This document shows positions 39,777 to 51,975 of a stretch of 64,000 bases of DNA, in pieces (position 1 is the stretch's first letter; each line of letters begins with the position of its first letter). Source of the stretch: Zhengitettix transpicula (taxonomy: Eukaryota; Arthropoda; Insecta; Orthoptera; Tetrigidae); NCBI GenBank assembly GCA_037074705.1, contig CM073591.1, positions 77,110,532 to 77,174,531 on the forward strand, given 5' to 3'. The notes under the pieces were generated by a model. It searched no databases. It worked only from the letters and a program-made list of their open reading frames with translations, and was not told the DNA's origin. The position numbers were made by a program, and so were the translations under genes.

Positions 39777-40171
39777 TTGGTATTTATATCAACACTGTAC
39801 TTCTCATATAATTTTCATTATTCCAATTTAAAATGTATGTTATCATAAAAGCTACAAAACATATCTGTAACATAACAAATTAATCATGAAAAAGTGAGGT
39901 GATAATAATTTTGGATAAATTAATTTAACCTGTGTATTAAATTCTGAAGCTTAATGTATACTGTTAAATGTTAATAGATAGCTCCAAGTAAAATGATGAC
40001 ATGAAAAAAAATTGTGTGAGAAAATTTATTAGTTTGAATCTGTTTTACCTAAGTTGATATTATTCTCTTTCGTTGACAATGAAGTCAAGCTTACCCAGAG
40101 CTTAAACTGCAGTTGAATAATATAAAAATTTAGAAAAAGGACTCCACATATCATATTCTGCAAGTAACATT

Positions 40172-40489
40172 CATAAATATTGCTATGATTATAACCATGA
40201 AAGACTAAAACTCATTCATTAGAAATCGGAACAAATTCAGAAACAAGAGTAGTGGTGATGGAGAAAATATTTGGTGAAAAGGGAAATTAAATATTTGTGA
40301 CTGAACTTATGAGTTCAAGAAAGATTGAAGGGGAATAAATATTTAAAACAATATTTCTTATACGTTCCATTAACTTAATACCCATATTCAATTGTAGTGT
40401 AATGATCTTTATTTGTTATGGCACGTAGCATAGTAATTTTATTGACATAGTTTTCATTATGCTTCCTTCTATACCATAATGTCATTCTT
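40172..40489. repeat. Dispersed duplicate D1, copy 2 (intron 3)
   Basis: Partner of 30088-30395, about 10 kb away in the same orientation. This copy lies inside the scaffold gene, shortly before foldback copy 2. Confidence 0.75.
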
Positions 40490-40635
40490 GCCTATAGTAT
40501 GTGGATCTTTGAAATGCAGTTTGATATGTCAACAGTAGCAGTATACTTGTTAAGCCACTCTTATCATCAAATTATAATGTCTCCTTTTAAAATAATAATG
40601 GTTAACAATTTGATAAATAAGTAACCAAATAGCTG

Positions 40636-40896
40636 AAAAAAATAAGTGCTGAATAAATACCAGACAATGTTTCTGCAGTCCTTGTAGGTTTCATCAACTG
40701 ATTCAAGAAACACAAGAGGCATAAGAATGACAAGCCACACAAACGAGATGAAAAACTCTAAAAGATTTTTTTTTAGTTCATCATCTCAACTTCTGTGGTA
40801 TGTCATTCTTACAACTCTTGCGTTTCTTGAATCAATTGATGAAAGAAACAAAGATTGCAGAATTCTTGTCTAGTATCAATTTAGCACTTATTTTTG
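40636..40896. mobile_element. Foldback element F1, copy 2 (intron 3)
   Basis: Near-complete inverted repeat. Left arm AATAAGTGCTGAATAAATAC to AAGAATGACAAGCCACAC pairs with the right arm (about 40768-40896). Inner core TTGATTCAAGAAACGCAAG and GAAAGAAACAAAGATTGCAG is related to copy 1. It lies in the intron between exons 3 and 4 of the scaffold gene. Confidence 0.7.
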
Positions 40897-42239
40897 TTGT
40901 ATAATTATAATAATTTAAATATAGATATTATAAATTTTAATTTCAATTATGGTTAACATTTTAGAATAGAATGCTGTCCCTAAATGTAGAACTTAAAATT
41001 ATTTGAGAAATCAATGATAATATATTATTTCAATTTGATATTATTAACAATAATGATAGTGATACTACAAAACAAGATTTCAAATACCACATGTCTATAT
41101 TACTAAACATGTGTATTAATATACAAATATTCATCTGGTGTTTATTTTTTAGAATTTATAATATTTTATGTTGCATACCATATTTTTCTACTTAGTAATA
41201 CTATTATTTTTGCAGTTATTTGTTAACTAGCATTTATGAATAACTGTGTTGTGAATGTAATAACTATACAATTACAATGTTACCAATCCTAAGCAAATGA
41301 AACAGCATATTGCAAATATGGAATTTACTCATAATCATGTATATTCATAGGAAACTTTTAAAAATCAATATTAGGGAAATTCCATTAAGTGATGCATTCA
41401 TTATTAATGTATTACTACCCCTTTTTGGTACAGAAAAATTCTGTCTGGTCTAAATTAAAAGACATGAGTTATTTTATGATGAAATACTGTCACATTATTA
41501 TGTTGCAAATTATGGTATGTGTAAAGGGATGATGAGTGCTGATTTTTGATCAGTAAATGAATACTATGACCAAAAATTATTAGAGGATAAAAGTGCACAA
41601 TTCAAAATAAAATAAAATTACAGAAAAAAACAGAGTTAACAATAAAAAATTTCATATTGTAACATTTTTTTTGGATTAAATAAATAAAACCTAATGAGAA
41701 GTCACCAAATTTAAAATATTTTAGACATTTCCCTTATTTCTATAATTGAATTTATGAACTACTGTTTCTTCGAGGTAAACCATTAAATCTTAATCTATAC
41801 ATATCAAGTATCAATAAACATTTTATCAGCCTATTTAAGGATACTTATTTTAAATTCAGCTATTATATTTTATACCTTTTCCTTCTTGTCATTGTAACAG
41901 TTCTCAATATAAAGCATTAAAATGATACTCATATCCAATACGCTTTTTAAAAATTTAAATTCTTGTGCCTCAGGGGAATGTGATTAAATATTTTTATGCA
42001 AAATTCATATTTCCTTGTTCATTTCTCTTTCATTTCTTAAACTAAACTTACTTATAAAGAATAATTTTTACACTGTTTATAAATATTATTTTCACTTGAA
42101 GCAAAGTAATGATCAACTTTGGTATATTTTGAATAAATATGTTTGTCATAAGGCAGGAAAAAAATCCCAATTGTAAATATTTAACCAAAGATAAATTCAG
42201 AAATATGAAATGAATATTAAATAATACTAAAGATTAGAA

Positions 42240-42263
42240 TTATATATATATATATATATATAT
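42240..42263. repeat. (TA)n microsatellite
   Basis: About 12 TA units followed by TG-rich sequence, left of the 42.3-kb hairpin. Confidence 0.9.
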
Positions 42264-42320
42264 GTTTGTGTGTGTTTGTGTTTGATAAGGTCAACTTAAA
42301 TAAGACAGAGAATTAAATAA

Positions 42321-42452
42321 GAAAGAGAGAGAGAGAGATGCCGACCAACCTGCAATCAGTAGTTAGTCCTGAAATCAGTAGTAGGTAACTTCCACCTATG
42401 CCAGCTGGACCAACTACTGATTTCAGGTAAGTCGGCATCGCTGACTCTCTTT
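42321..42452. repeat. Long hairpin between TA microsatellites
   Basis: The 33-base arms 42337-42369 and 42407-42439 (GATGCCGAC ... CAGTAGTTRGTCC and its inverse) match except for a few bases. Imperfect pairing extends outward into GAAAGAGAG/CTCTCTTTC. A third half-copy (CTGAAATCAGTAGTAGG) sits in the loop. It is flanked by (TA)n at 42240-42263 and 42468-42515. It lies in the intron between exons 3 and 4. Confidence 0.75.
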
Positions 42453-42464
42453 CCTATCCAAATG

Positions 42465-42467
<3 letters not shown>

Positions 42468-42515
<48 letters not shown>
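42468..42515. repeat. (TA)n microsatellite
   Basis: About 24 TA units directly right of the 42.3-kb hairpin. Confidence 0.95.
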
Positions 42516-42518
<3 letters not shown>

Positions 42519-43065
42519 AATAATTAAAAGGAAAAATAATTAATTAATGCAGAAGATTTTGGACTTGTATTGTTGGCGGCCTAAACACATGAGTTGTGGT
42601 GATAATGCATGCTTGCTGGGTATTGTCAAAATTCATTTGTTGGGACGCTCAAAGCTCCAGTGTGTTTTTAGGAGGTAGCGGAGAAAGACAGAAATTCAGA
42701 AAGTGTGTGGTAGGAGACAGTAGAGAAAGTACAGAAATTCAGAAAGTGTGTATCTGGGGAGACAAGGCTGTATATAGTCTAACAGATATAATATTCAGAG
42801 AGATCTATGGTTTTCAGCCTATGAACAAATAACTGCAAAAATTCTACGCCAACTATTATTCGGAGTCTAGCATACATTATGAGTTAGACATTTCTTCAAT
42901 TATTGGGAGCCAGGTTATTGCATCCAGCAAATAACCAAACTTTGAGGATGGTAGTAAGATATTGATGGAGAGAACAGCGTAGCAAGTGTAAATAATCTCA
43001 GCAAGCAGAAAGTGTTACCTATTAAATTCTGTGTATAATGGCCTGTCTGTAAAGTGTTAGTAATC

Positions 43066-43095
43066 GTGTGTGTGTGTGTGTGCGTGTGTGTGTGT
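43066..43095. repeat. (GT)n microsatellite
   Basis: About 15 GT units with one CG interruption, in the intron between exons 3 and 4. Confidence 0.9.
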
Positions 43096-43755
43096 ACGAG
43101 CCCATTTCTTTGTACAACAAAACTTTAAGGTAAAACTGAACAACTTATTATCTGTAAACCCGCCAGGAAATGATATCTTATTGTCAGATTTCCAAGTTCA
43201 GATTTCATATTTTATATTTATATTGTACTGATTGTTTCATATTAATGTTTTCATAACTTTGTAAATTTAATTGTTTAACATAAATATTTTTTATTGAAGG
43301 CCCGATGGTCAGCCCTGAGATCTAGCTGTGGTATATGTGTCAATTTTAATATGTAATATAACTTAAATAATTTGTTTTAATAAATTAATTTATTTGTATG
43401 CTCAAAATTTTGATCTTGAATTAAAAATCCAATCATTAAATTTTAATTTGCTGATCATTTAAAAGTAATTACTACCAATTGACACTTCAATGTGGCGATT
43501 TAATTGTTATTTATAGAATACTACTATATATACAATAATATAATAGTAATTTAAACAACATCATAGTGCACCTCATATTATATGTCATATCTCAATAATA
43601 AGAGCAAAAACTTTAATTATAGAAGATATAAATACTATGTATGAATACATCACTAGTGTGAGTTAACTTTCACAATCAGTAAGGGGAAAAAAATGAGTAT
43701 ATGTTCCACTGTTATTAAAAGTTGACTTTGCGAATCACAAAAACATATTTATTAC

Positions 43756-43906
43756 CTGTTGTTGGACTTCTTCATATATTGTTGGTGTTGAGCGTTGATC
43801 TGTGCGCATTGTTGCTATAGTATTCCTATGAGGAGCACCTCGGATAAAAATGTTTCCATCGTCCTGTGGAACCTCCTGACTACCCGCTCGTGGTAAACTC
43901 ATGCTT
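43756..43906 (-). CDS. Exon 3: 151-nt exon ending in a YEEV motif
   Basis: This short exon is too small for simple ORF calling, but both splice sites are clear: acceptor TTTGACCTTACAG and donor CAACAG|GTAATA. It enters in phase 2, completing an Arg codon with the AG left by exon 2, and leaves in phase 0. That agrees with both neighbours and leaves no stop in 50 codons. The peptide begins SMSLPRAGSQEVPQ and ends TPTIYEEVQQQ. The YEEV tetrapeptide resembles Src-family SH2 ligands of the pYEEI type; that is an inference from the motif alone. The wrong frames contain stops, and the phase match on both sides is strong evidence that this is coding. Confidence 0.87.
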
Positions 43907-45682
43907 CTGTAAGGTCAAATTTTGAGATTAATTAATAAATTACTATTTTTGGTTGTTTACTGTACCATGTTTCTTGTCTAAAAAATTTGCTTAAATTTAT
44001 ATCTTGAAAACTATTTCTCTATTAAACAATGAAAATTGAAGAAAAATTGAAATAATTCCAATAATAATGTTATCTGGTCAATACAATAGTGTTTCTGTAA
44101 CAAGTACACATTTTATGAAGATATAATTATTTATATAAAGTGGAAATTTAAGGTTAATTGTAACTATTCTGATTACCCTAAACACATTTACTTTTACATG
44201 GAAGAAAAATAATATAATCAGAAAACACAGGGTGCTAGTTTTGTACCATGAGATATCAGATTAATAATAAATACTATGTAATCTTATTTTTAAGTAAAAT
44301 TTCTTAACAGTTATCTGGATGGATATATATGGATGATTCTAAATAATATTTTCAATAAGAATATTTCCAGGAAATTAGTAATCCTAAAATAAAGAGACTC
44401 ATAATGTGTGCTGTTGTTCTTACACTGATTTTATACATGTAGCTCAGACATTATCTTCTTAATATACATTTATGAAGCAAGTAGCTTGGGAAGTTGTATA
44501 CCTAACATATTTTAAAATTGTCAATGGGTTCCTGAATTTGTCTTTTCTGAATTATACAAATTTTTAAATTTCCGGCACACATGAGTCCATTTCATAATAA
44601 TGGATTGTCAATCAATGTCTTTCCTTTCGTTAATATACAAACCCTAATACTGATCAGTGTCAATTTTCCTTATCATTCATAAGTATATTTTCCTTATATG
44701 GTTTGAATTTTCGTTTATATAGTAGAAGAATCAATACTCTGAATGTTATTCATACTATTACTCTTAAAATATGAGACAATACATTATATTCGAAATGATG
44801 AAGTACGAATATAAGCTAGTAAAACGAAATGCATAGAAATTGTAGTAATTTGACAATTGTTAGTCCGGCAATCAGGATAACAAACCATTTAACATTTTTC
44901 AATGTAAGACATTAATATTTAATTGGATCATTATTTATCAATAGCCATATTGTGTAATAAGTTACATGTGCATAGTTTATTCTATAAAGTTTAGCCTTCG
45001 CTCAAGGGTACGTCTAAGGGAATTGAGACATCAATAAAACTTTTCATTAAAATTAATCTCTTTGTAAGCTGAGTTAATTTAGTTTCGCCAGTTACATTGT
45101 AACAGAGAAGTCTCACTGCTACTGCGGTAGAAACATTATTTAGAAGGTGTATTATTTATTTCAAAATAATATTTTTCGATATTGTAATTATGCACGACTG
45201 AGGGAGAATCGACAAACTGACCATGTGTCACTCCTAAATCCAGAATGTACAATGTGAGATGACAGTCAGACAGTCGTCTCGGTAGGCCAAAGCCCTGAAA
45301 GGGCCGTCGAAACAAGGAGAAGAAGTATAATTATGTGGCCATTTAAGTATTTGAGTATTATATTTCACACTGTTAAACATTCATTTTGCACGATGGGCGT
45401 TTAGGATACCCAGCAACCCTTACGACCGACAAATATTTGAAGAAATATAAATTGTAGTATTTAAATATCGCTGTTTGGAGGTATGCGAGGTTGTTGAGAC
45501 TGTAAATATATCGGCAGATCCTGCAAAAACATTATATATGAACAATGGGTGTGTAAACGCTGTCACACGATAGCTGCCGCGTTTATTAAGCATATATCAG
45601 AAACATACAGATATTTTTAAAAGCAATCCAACCGAGGTCTTAATTACTTTTCATCATTACAACGAGTCGTAACAAAAGTACA

Positions 45683-46772
45683 AATAGTGGGTCTAAGTGG
45701 GTCGAAGTTCTCTAAAAGTCATGTCTTCTGGGAGGCTTATTTTGTGATTCTCATCGAAGAAGGTAAAACCATCAACGGAGGACACTATGCAGCAATGTTT
45801 GAGACATTGTAAGAAGCAGTTAAGAACGTAGTCTATATTTAAGTCTGTAATATAATGCAGGAGGTTAATTTTATATGAAAAAAAATTAATTTGATTTTGA
45901 TTGGCTTTAAATTTAATTTAATTTAATTTACTTTTACACAAATTCAACTGGGTCCTTTTTTTAATTGCATCTAGGTAAATTAAAATTTATTCACTCTTGA
46001 GTTTAAGCTTTAGATGATTTACTTTAACTACATTCAATATTCTAATAAATTTCTAATACGTTAGTGAAACCTCAGGGCGATTTCATGAGACTGAACATAA
46101 ACCAAAAAAAGAAAAGGGGTCGTATGTGAGGGCATATACGTTCCGCAGAAATCTCTATTATTTACGTTGCAGACAGAAACACACCTGTTCATCTTTCCTA
46201 GGCTAACAGCAAAATCTTCACAGGAATTTTTGTCAGCTTCCTCCTTTACACTTCGTCGTCGGTGTAACAATTCTTAGCATCTCTAGACAGCTTCTTCTTC
46301 CATCTGTCGGGCCTTTTTTTTATTCTCCCAGTTGTACATGCGACCTATTTTTACTCCTAAACTTTCTCCCTTTCTAGACTTCCTCGATCTCCGGGTTATA
46401 GATAGGAACTGTCCTGTTTCTTCGCTTGTCCTCCTTCCTTCGTTCCTCGCCAATTGGTGGAAACCTCTTCTCGTGTTTGATTTCAGCCAATCTGCGTCGA
46501 TTTTACACTTTCTCGGGCTTACTCTCGGTTTTTGGAAGGGTTGACCTTCGGGGACTTTGTTCAAGTCAATACCCCTGCGGAAAAATCCACCGTCTTTTTT
46601 TGAGGAGTGTTCTGCGCTACAACTCAAAGCAATTATTTCCTGTTCCAAAACCTAAGGAGATGACTGGACGAAGATTTGCATCGATTGAAAAAGTTATAGC
46701 TGAAGCAACCTTTTTTGCGAAGTTTGAAAAATCGTTTTATACCGAATGTATACAGAACACGGAAAATCGATG
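45683..46772 (+). pseudogene. Decayed mariner transposase split by a ~785-base insertion
   Basis: The first part (45683-45827) reads SKWVEV, then VFWEAYFV, GKTINGGHYAAMF and a stop, matching the mariner region around the first catalytic Asp (VFWD, GKTINGEYY). The second part (46613-46772) reads SNYFLF, then after a frameshift KPKEMTGRRFASIEKVIAE and EKSFYTECIQ, matching the mariner C terminus. About 200 bases normally separate these parts; here there are about 785, so foreign sequence was probably inserted and some mariner sequence lost. The position of the first catalytic Asp is Glu in this copy. Inactive. Confidence 0.68.
45845..46610. other. Sequence inserted in the mariner fossil, with a 121-codon minus-strand ORF
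   Basis: This segment separates the two mariner parts. It begins with AT-rich DNA including a TTTAA repeat (about 45895-45930). Its right half (46283-46648, minus) has a 121-codon Lys/Arg/Glu-rich frame with no motif I recognise. Its start overlaps the antisense of the mariner C terminus, so the ATG end is not native. No terminal repeats found. Confidence 0.3.
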
Positions 46773-47097
46773 AACAAGGTTAGTTTTACTGGTTTAAAAG
46801 AAGACTGGGCTTCAAAGAAATAAAAAGAATTTTATAATATTTGATTAAAAAATGGTGATCACTTTGCTAATCGCGCTCGTATTTGTTTATATCAGCACAC
46901 TGATACAAGAAGTATATTTTTGTTTCTGAAATATGAAAAATGTGTATTTATATTGCTTATGATCACACTATACGCCGTATTATGTCGAACATATTAGAGA
47001 AATCAATTACGATCCCACCAATTCTGAATCCCTCAACAACTTGTCAAAAAAATAAACTGATCGGCTAATAATTGAGGCTATAATGAGTATCTGTTAC

Positions 47098-47357
47098 CTG
47101 GTGTGTGCGTAGAGCTGGTTCTGTCCGGCGCCGTGGTAGGGCCCAGGGGAGGCGCTGCGGGAGCGGTGATGAGAGCCGTAGACAGGCTGCGGCCTCGCGA
47201 GCGGCGTAGCGTAGTGGCCAGGTAGCGAGCTGGAGGAGCCTTGACGTCCACGTCCGCTCAGGTATCGACGCTGCGCCGCCAGCTCCTCACGCAGCAACTG
47301 CGTCTGCCAGTACAGAGCCTCAATCTCCTGTCGCGACAGCCGCTTTGGCTCCAGACC
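47098..47357 (-). CDS. Exon 2: helical segment followed by an Arg/Ser/Tyr-rich linker
   Basis: 260 nt, preceded by the acceptor TTGTGATTGCAG and followed by the donor CACACCAG|GTAACAG. It starts in phase 0, matching the end of the previous exon, and ends in phase 2. Its first 35 residues contain a predicted amphipathic helix (around SRQEIEALYWQTQLLREELA), the most structured-looking part of the protein and a candidate binding helix or short coiled coil. The rest is Arg/Ser/Gly/Pro-rich with several tyrosines (for example PVYGSHHRSRSASPGPYHG), typical of a disordered, phosphorylated tail. Its GC content is well above the flanking introns, as in the other exons. Confidence 0.87.
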
Positions 47358-50281
47358 CTGCAATCACAACGGCCGTGTACATTCAGAACTAGGCAATTGA
47401 AGATAAATGGAAATAAATCGTTTCACGAAATATTTCTTGCAGTTGAAGTTTCTATATTGCAGATGGTCGAGGAACTAACAGAAGTTTACACTACCCTCTT
47501 AGAATCGGCTCTACGTAAAACGATAAAATTTTATCGAAAGAATAAAAAATTAATAATTATTTAATATTCCCTGAATATATTGTAATAAACAAACGTGATG
47601 CTTATTAATTTGGTCCACGTTGTGGTAGCCAAAATTAAATATACTAACGGGTGTCTAAATAAAAAGATTAATATTTATAAACAACAAACAATTTTATTTT
47701 AATTTTTGAACACTTATACAATTAAACAAATATAAAAAGGATCACCTTCTCTCAAAGGTCTTAACTGGGTTTGATAACGGCAGAACATTTATACATAATC
47801 AAAGAACACTACATTGACATTTAATTTAAAAGGAAATATTTATTCGTCTAGACATAGACGAAATTAATTATCGACGAAATTATTCTACAAGATTGATTTT
47901 AAATTTAAAGAGTTTATTTTATCAACACAAAAGAAAAGAACGATATCTGATCTTTTAATTCGGTTTACATATATGAATACCATGAAATTTTAACTTACGA
48001 TTACTCAGGAAAATTTGGCTCGTTCGTACACACAAACTTTATATACTGGCCGTTTTAAACACTGATTGTTGGTTTGACCAAAAGTTGGTTCTCCGTTCGT
48101 TAAGGAAATATTATTTGCTTGTTCTGAAGATTATTTGACGCTGGATGCAGTGTCCTGGTCTCGTACAATCGAAGACAATGGTCTAATTTGAGGATAGAAT
48201 AGATTAGACTTCAGCATACAAAATGTTTATCGATGAATATTTGGCTATTTCTCTCGCAGACTATAACTTATAACACATTCTCCTCCCTTAAACGATGTCT
48301 CTCTTAATCTCATCCTCCAGTCTCGGTGATTGCAGTACGACTCCCTATCATATCCTCCAGTACCACTAACTCTCAAAAACTTATCTTTCCCTTATATACT
48401 CCCAGACTTTTCCTTTGTCCATTGTTCGAAAACTTCGTCGCAAATGCCAGTTGACAGATTCTTCCATTATCCCGAGATTTATATTATGCAGCTGCAGTTC
48501 CGTAGTCAGCAAATGTCTAACTACTCTGTCTTGTCAAAAGCCGACAATCGAGTCAGGACCCGTAATTACTTTGGGTAGGACTCATTTGTCTTTTTGCATC
48601 CCCACACGCACGTGCACGGTTTCTCAAGACCACACACAAGCGTTTCAAAGACGAAGAAATACTCAGACCTAAATAAACACGTTACAAAACTGACCCTCCA
48701 ACAGTCCAGACTATCCATCACAAACAATGCCTCACTTAACAGGCATTACAATATACACTTGTTGTGGATCATTAAACGAGCAATTTCGTGCTGTAAATTA
48801 ACGAATTTCACAAATGAATCTGTAATCCCTAAAATTTCTTAAAATATGTTCGGGAAAGAACAATGACGATTATATTAACATTTATATTCATGGATTTTTC
48901 CTCTCCCAATACAGAAAAATAATTAATTTTTCACTGGTTACGTAAATTATGCCACTTAAATTTTAAGAACACAATATATATTTTTTAAAATAGAAATAGA
49001 ATTTTAGTTATATCGAGAAAACGTACGCAGATGTTTTGGACGTGACTACGTCTACCTGGAACAAAATAAATCAACCATTCATTTTCAAATTCCCTGTGCT
49101 TATTTGTTTCTTACATTCAGCTTAATTCTAAAATTTTAGCAGAGCGTAACTTAATTTGTGACACTGTAACACACGACGGAGAACATGTCGGTGTAGTTTA
49201 TGTATCCAAATTTTCTTTCGGTGACGTGAAAAAAAGAATCTAAGAGTGGTTGCAGTGCGAGTGTTTAGTTCATCTGAAGTAGACGGTACCGGCATGCAGG
49301 CCCACGGTTTCGAGGAGTTATCAAGTCAAAATAGAAAGATAAAAGCTTCAATTGGAAAAATATGATAAAACTCATAGCGCAATGTTGAAGAAAAGTGAAC
49401 AGTAAAAAGTTTCCTGGTTGAAATATCCAGAGCATGACCACAAGAGTTGGAATTCGCATAATTTTTTTTAGAACTGGTCATCTGAGCTTACCAAACTGAA
49501 TTATCATTCCGAAAGCAGAAGGCTTGAGATCGGTATGTGACTTTATATAGTGTGTGGTGAGTTCCTTGGTTTTAAAGTGGCATCTTTACGATATTTTCTC
49601 CCCCCTCCCCGTCCCTGCCATCTTCCCACACACAAATAATATGTAAACCCATTTAAGGGGTTTTAAGCCTAAGAACTTATTACAAAGGTTTACACATCAT
49701 CATTATAAGTTGTTTCAATTCATTATCATTGTCTAGACAACTCAACCTTTTACCTGGACATTCATTGGCTTAACGAAGGAATTTTTTTATGACGTGAATG
49801 TGTGTGGTCTTCCTTCTGTTCTGAGAACTGTGACATAACCTGTCGCTTCCCTCTCAAGAAAAGGCAGAGTTTACGCAAACTCGTATAACATTTATTCCAT
49901 TTATAAGTGTAATAATTACTATTAGGTTCGGCCACTTTCCAGGGGATTTTTTCAAGCTAGCGATAAGGGGAAACATTAATAAACTTTCAGCGAAATCAAC
50001 TGTTTATATGCTCTTGAGGTTGGTTAAATTCAACACAAATCGTGGACCTGTTTTAACATTTCTTTAATAAAGACCACTAACGAGAACGTTGACAAGTATT
50101 CTAATCAGTTAATTATATGTTAATAATTGTGGAACAATACGGGCTACATGACTCCAAGTTTTTTAAACCGCCCTTTAATTTCGAAGCGGATCAAGATTCT
50201 TTTAAGGCTTATAATAAATAATTATACTTGAATAAATTACTGGCAATCTGGTGTGATAATCACAGTACTGTGATTCGCGAA

Positions 50282-50400
50282 AAATTTTGACCGACCGGCA
50301 TTCACTGCCGAAATATTGAAGTCTGGTTTGTTCTAATAATTTCAGAGGTCATGGGTTCGAATGGATTTATGCGTGAGAGAAACTCTCGTCAAATCAGTCC
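50282..50400 (+). mobile_element. Possible tRNA-derived SINE relic (intron 1)
   Basis: AGGTCATGGGTTCGAAT at about 50346 is box B-like. Box A upstream is not clear. Weak evidence only. Confidence 0.2.
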
Positions 50401-51856
50401 CCCGACAAGAAAATGTGAGTCCCCATACTGAGTCGCTAATAACCAGAGATGTTGATGCGACTGTAATTAAATCAATTTAAAAAATTATAATAAATTCCAG
50501 ACTCTCACTAAGTGAAAAAATGATTGATGAAACTAATCGTACCGAGATAATATAATAATATGACAGAATTTGACTGACGTTGAATCGGATAATCTGTGAA
50601 ACATCCGATTCCCGAGACGAGCAACGACAAACTCTCCTGCAAAAAGGATCTTCAGTAACACAGAAGGATAATTTATGGCACATACAGCAAAATTGCAGTA
50701 AATATGACCAACAATATATTTTAAATAGAATGCAAAAGTTGACGAAAAATTATTATTATTAGAAGTAGTGCGGGTATTGTTACCAATTCTCGGACTCGGT
50801 CGGAAGGCACGCAACCCGTCTGAAAACTGCTGCCAGAGGCTGATGACCGATATTTGCCACGGTACAAGATTAAGATTGGCGGAAAATTAGATATTTCTCC
50901 AGATATTTACTGTTTTTAAAATCATGTTATTTCATGAAAAAATGTAATATTTCGGTCAAAATATCGTCTAAGAGAATCAGTTGCACGGTCTTCGACGAAT
51001 GGTCCTCGCAAGGTAGTCAACGACTAGGGAAAATTATTACTTGGTTTTTCGACGAGGAGGAGGAATAACACGAAAACAGCGCCTATCGACCCAGAGGTAG
51101 GACGACGAATGGACACAAAAATGCCGCATAGAATAAGGGAAATAAAAGTTCACGAATATCGAAGTTAGCGGACTGTTTCGCTGAATTAAAAGCAATTAAT
51201 ATTATAGTAGTTCCAATAAAATAATAATTAGTCAAATAAATGTGGTAATTTTTTATTAATTTGTTCTTTAAAAAACCCACCCCCTTTTAATTACATTGCG
51301 ACGTTCACATTTTTTTCACTTCTTATCTTTTAAGTTTGCGTTTATTCCTACTACTCCTCGCTGGAAAACTTAATCTATTCCCTAACACTGCATACTACAT
51401 TCGTAAAAGATGATTCAATATGTGGGCTCGATTAAAGAAATGCTATTTAATTAAGCATTTTTGTACTGATTCAGTTTAAATTATATGAAATAACTTGAAG
51501 AAAAAAAACTAATTTTGTAATAGCTTTCTGGTTCACCTACCAACTTTTTCCTCTGTCTAAACATTTCAACTAATCAGTAAAACATCTTATAAGAAAATGT
51601 ACACATATCTTTGTTTCGGCGTTAGAACACTTAATTGGTTCTGTTATTCACCTTTAAAGTCTTACATTGTGTCACTGGCCTGAATATATGGTATTTAATG
51701 TAGATAAGAACTTAACACTAGCTTTCTATTGTGTAGAGAGAAAATGACGGCTTCATTGTTAAACGTATGAAAACAATTTGATTGAAATTCAGAGTTGAGT
51801 AACGTAATACACAATACAAAGATAAAATGAAAAAAATTACTTCTGATTGAAAATAA

Positions 51857-51975
51857 TGAATAAGAAAGATAGCCAGGCTCTTCTTAGCATCTGACGAAAG
51901 GGACAAGGATCCCAGAAACGTTGTGTGGTATTTATATTACCCTTTTTGTCTGAATTGGCGATCTTTCTTATTCAC
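51857..51975. mobile_element. Foldback element F1, reduced copy 3 (intron 1)
   Basis: Short outer arms GAATAAGAAAGATAGCCA (51857) and its inverted match (TGGCGATCTTTCTTATTC, about 51955-51973) enclose one copy of the family core CTGACGAAAGGGACAAGGATC and TGTGTGGTATTTATATTA. Only half of the palindrome remains. Confidence 0.55.

Larger units (their letters stand above)
37842..43755. other. Intron between exons 3 and 4
   Basis: 5.9 kb, very AT-rich. Holds D1 copy 2, foldback copy 2, three TA runs, the 42.3-kb hairpin and a GT run. No further exon seen. Confidence 0.7.
43907..47097. other. Intron between exons 2 and 3
   Basis: 3.2 kb. Contains the split mariner fossil. No further exon seen. 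Confidence 0.7.

Noticed and set aside
39570..39848. 92-codon ORF containing an Ile-Tyr run
   Set aside because: The run is a translated TA microsatellite.
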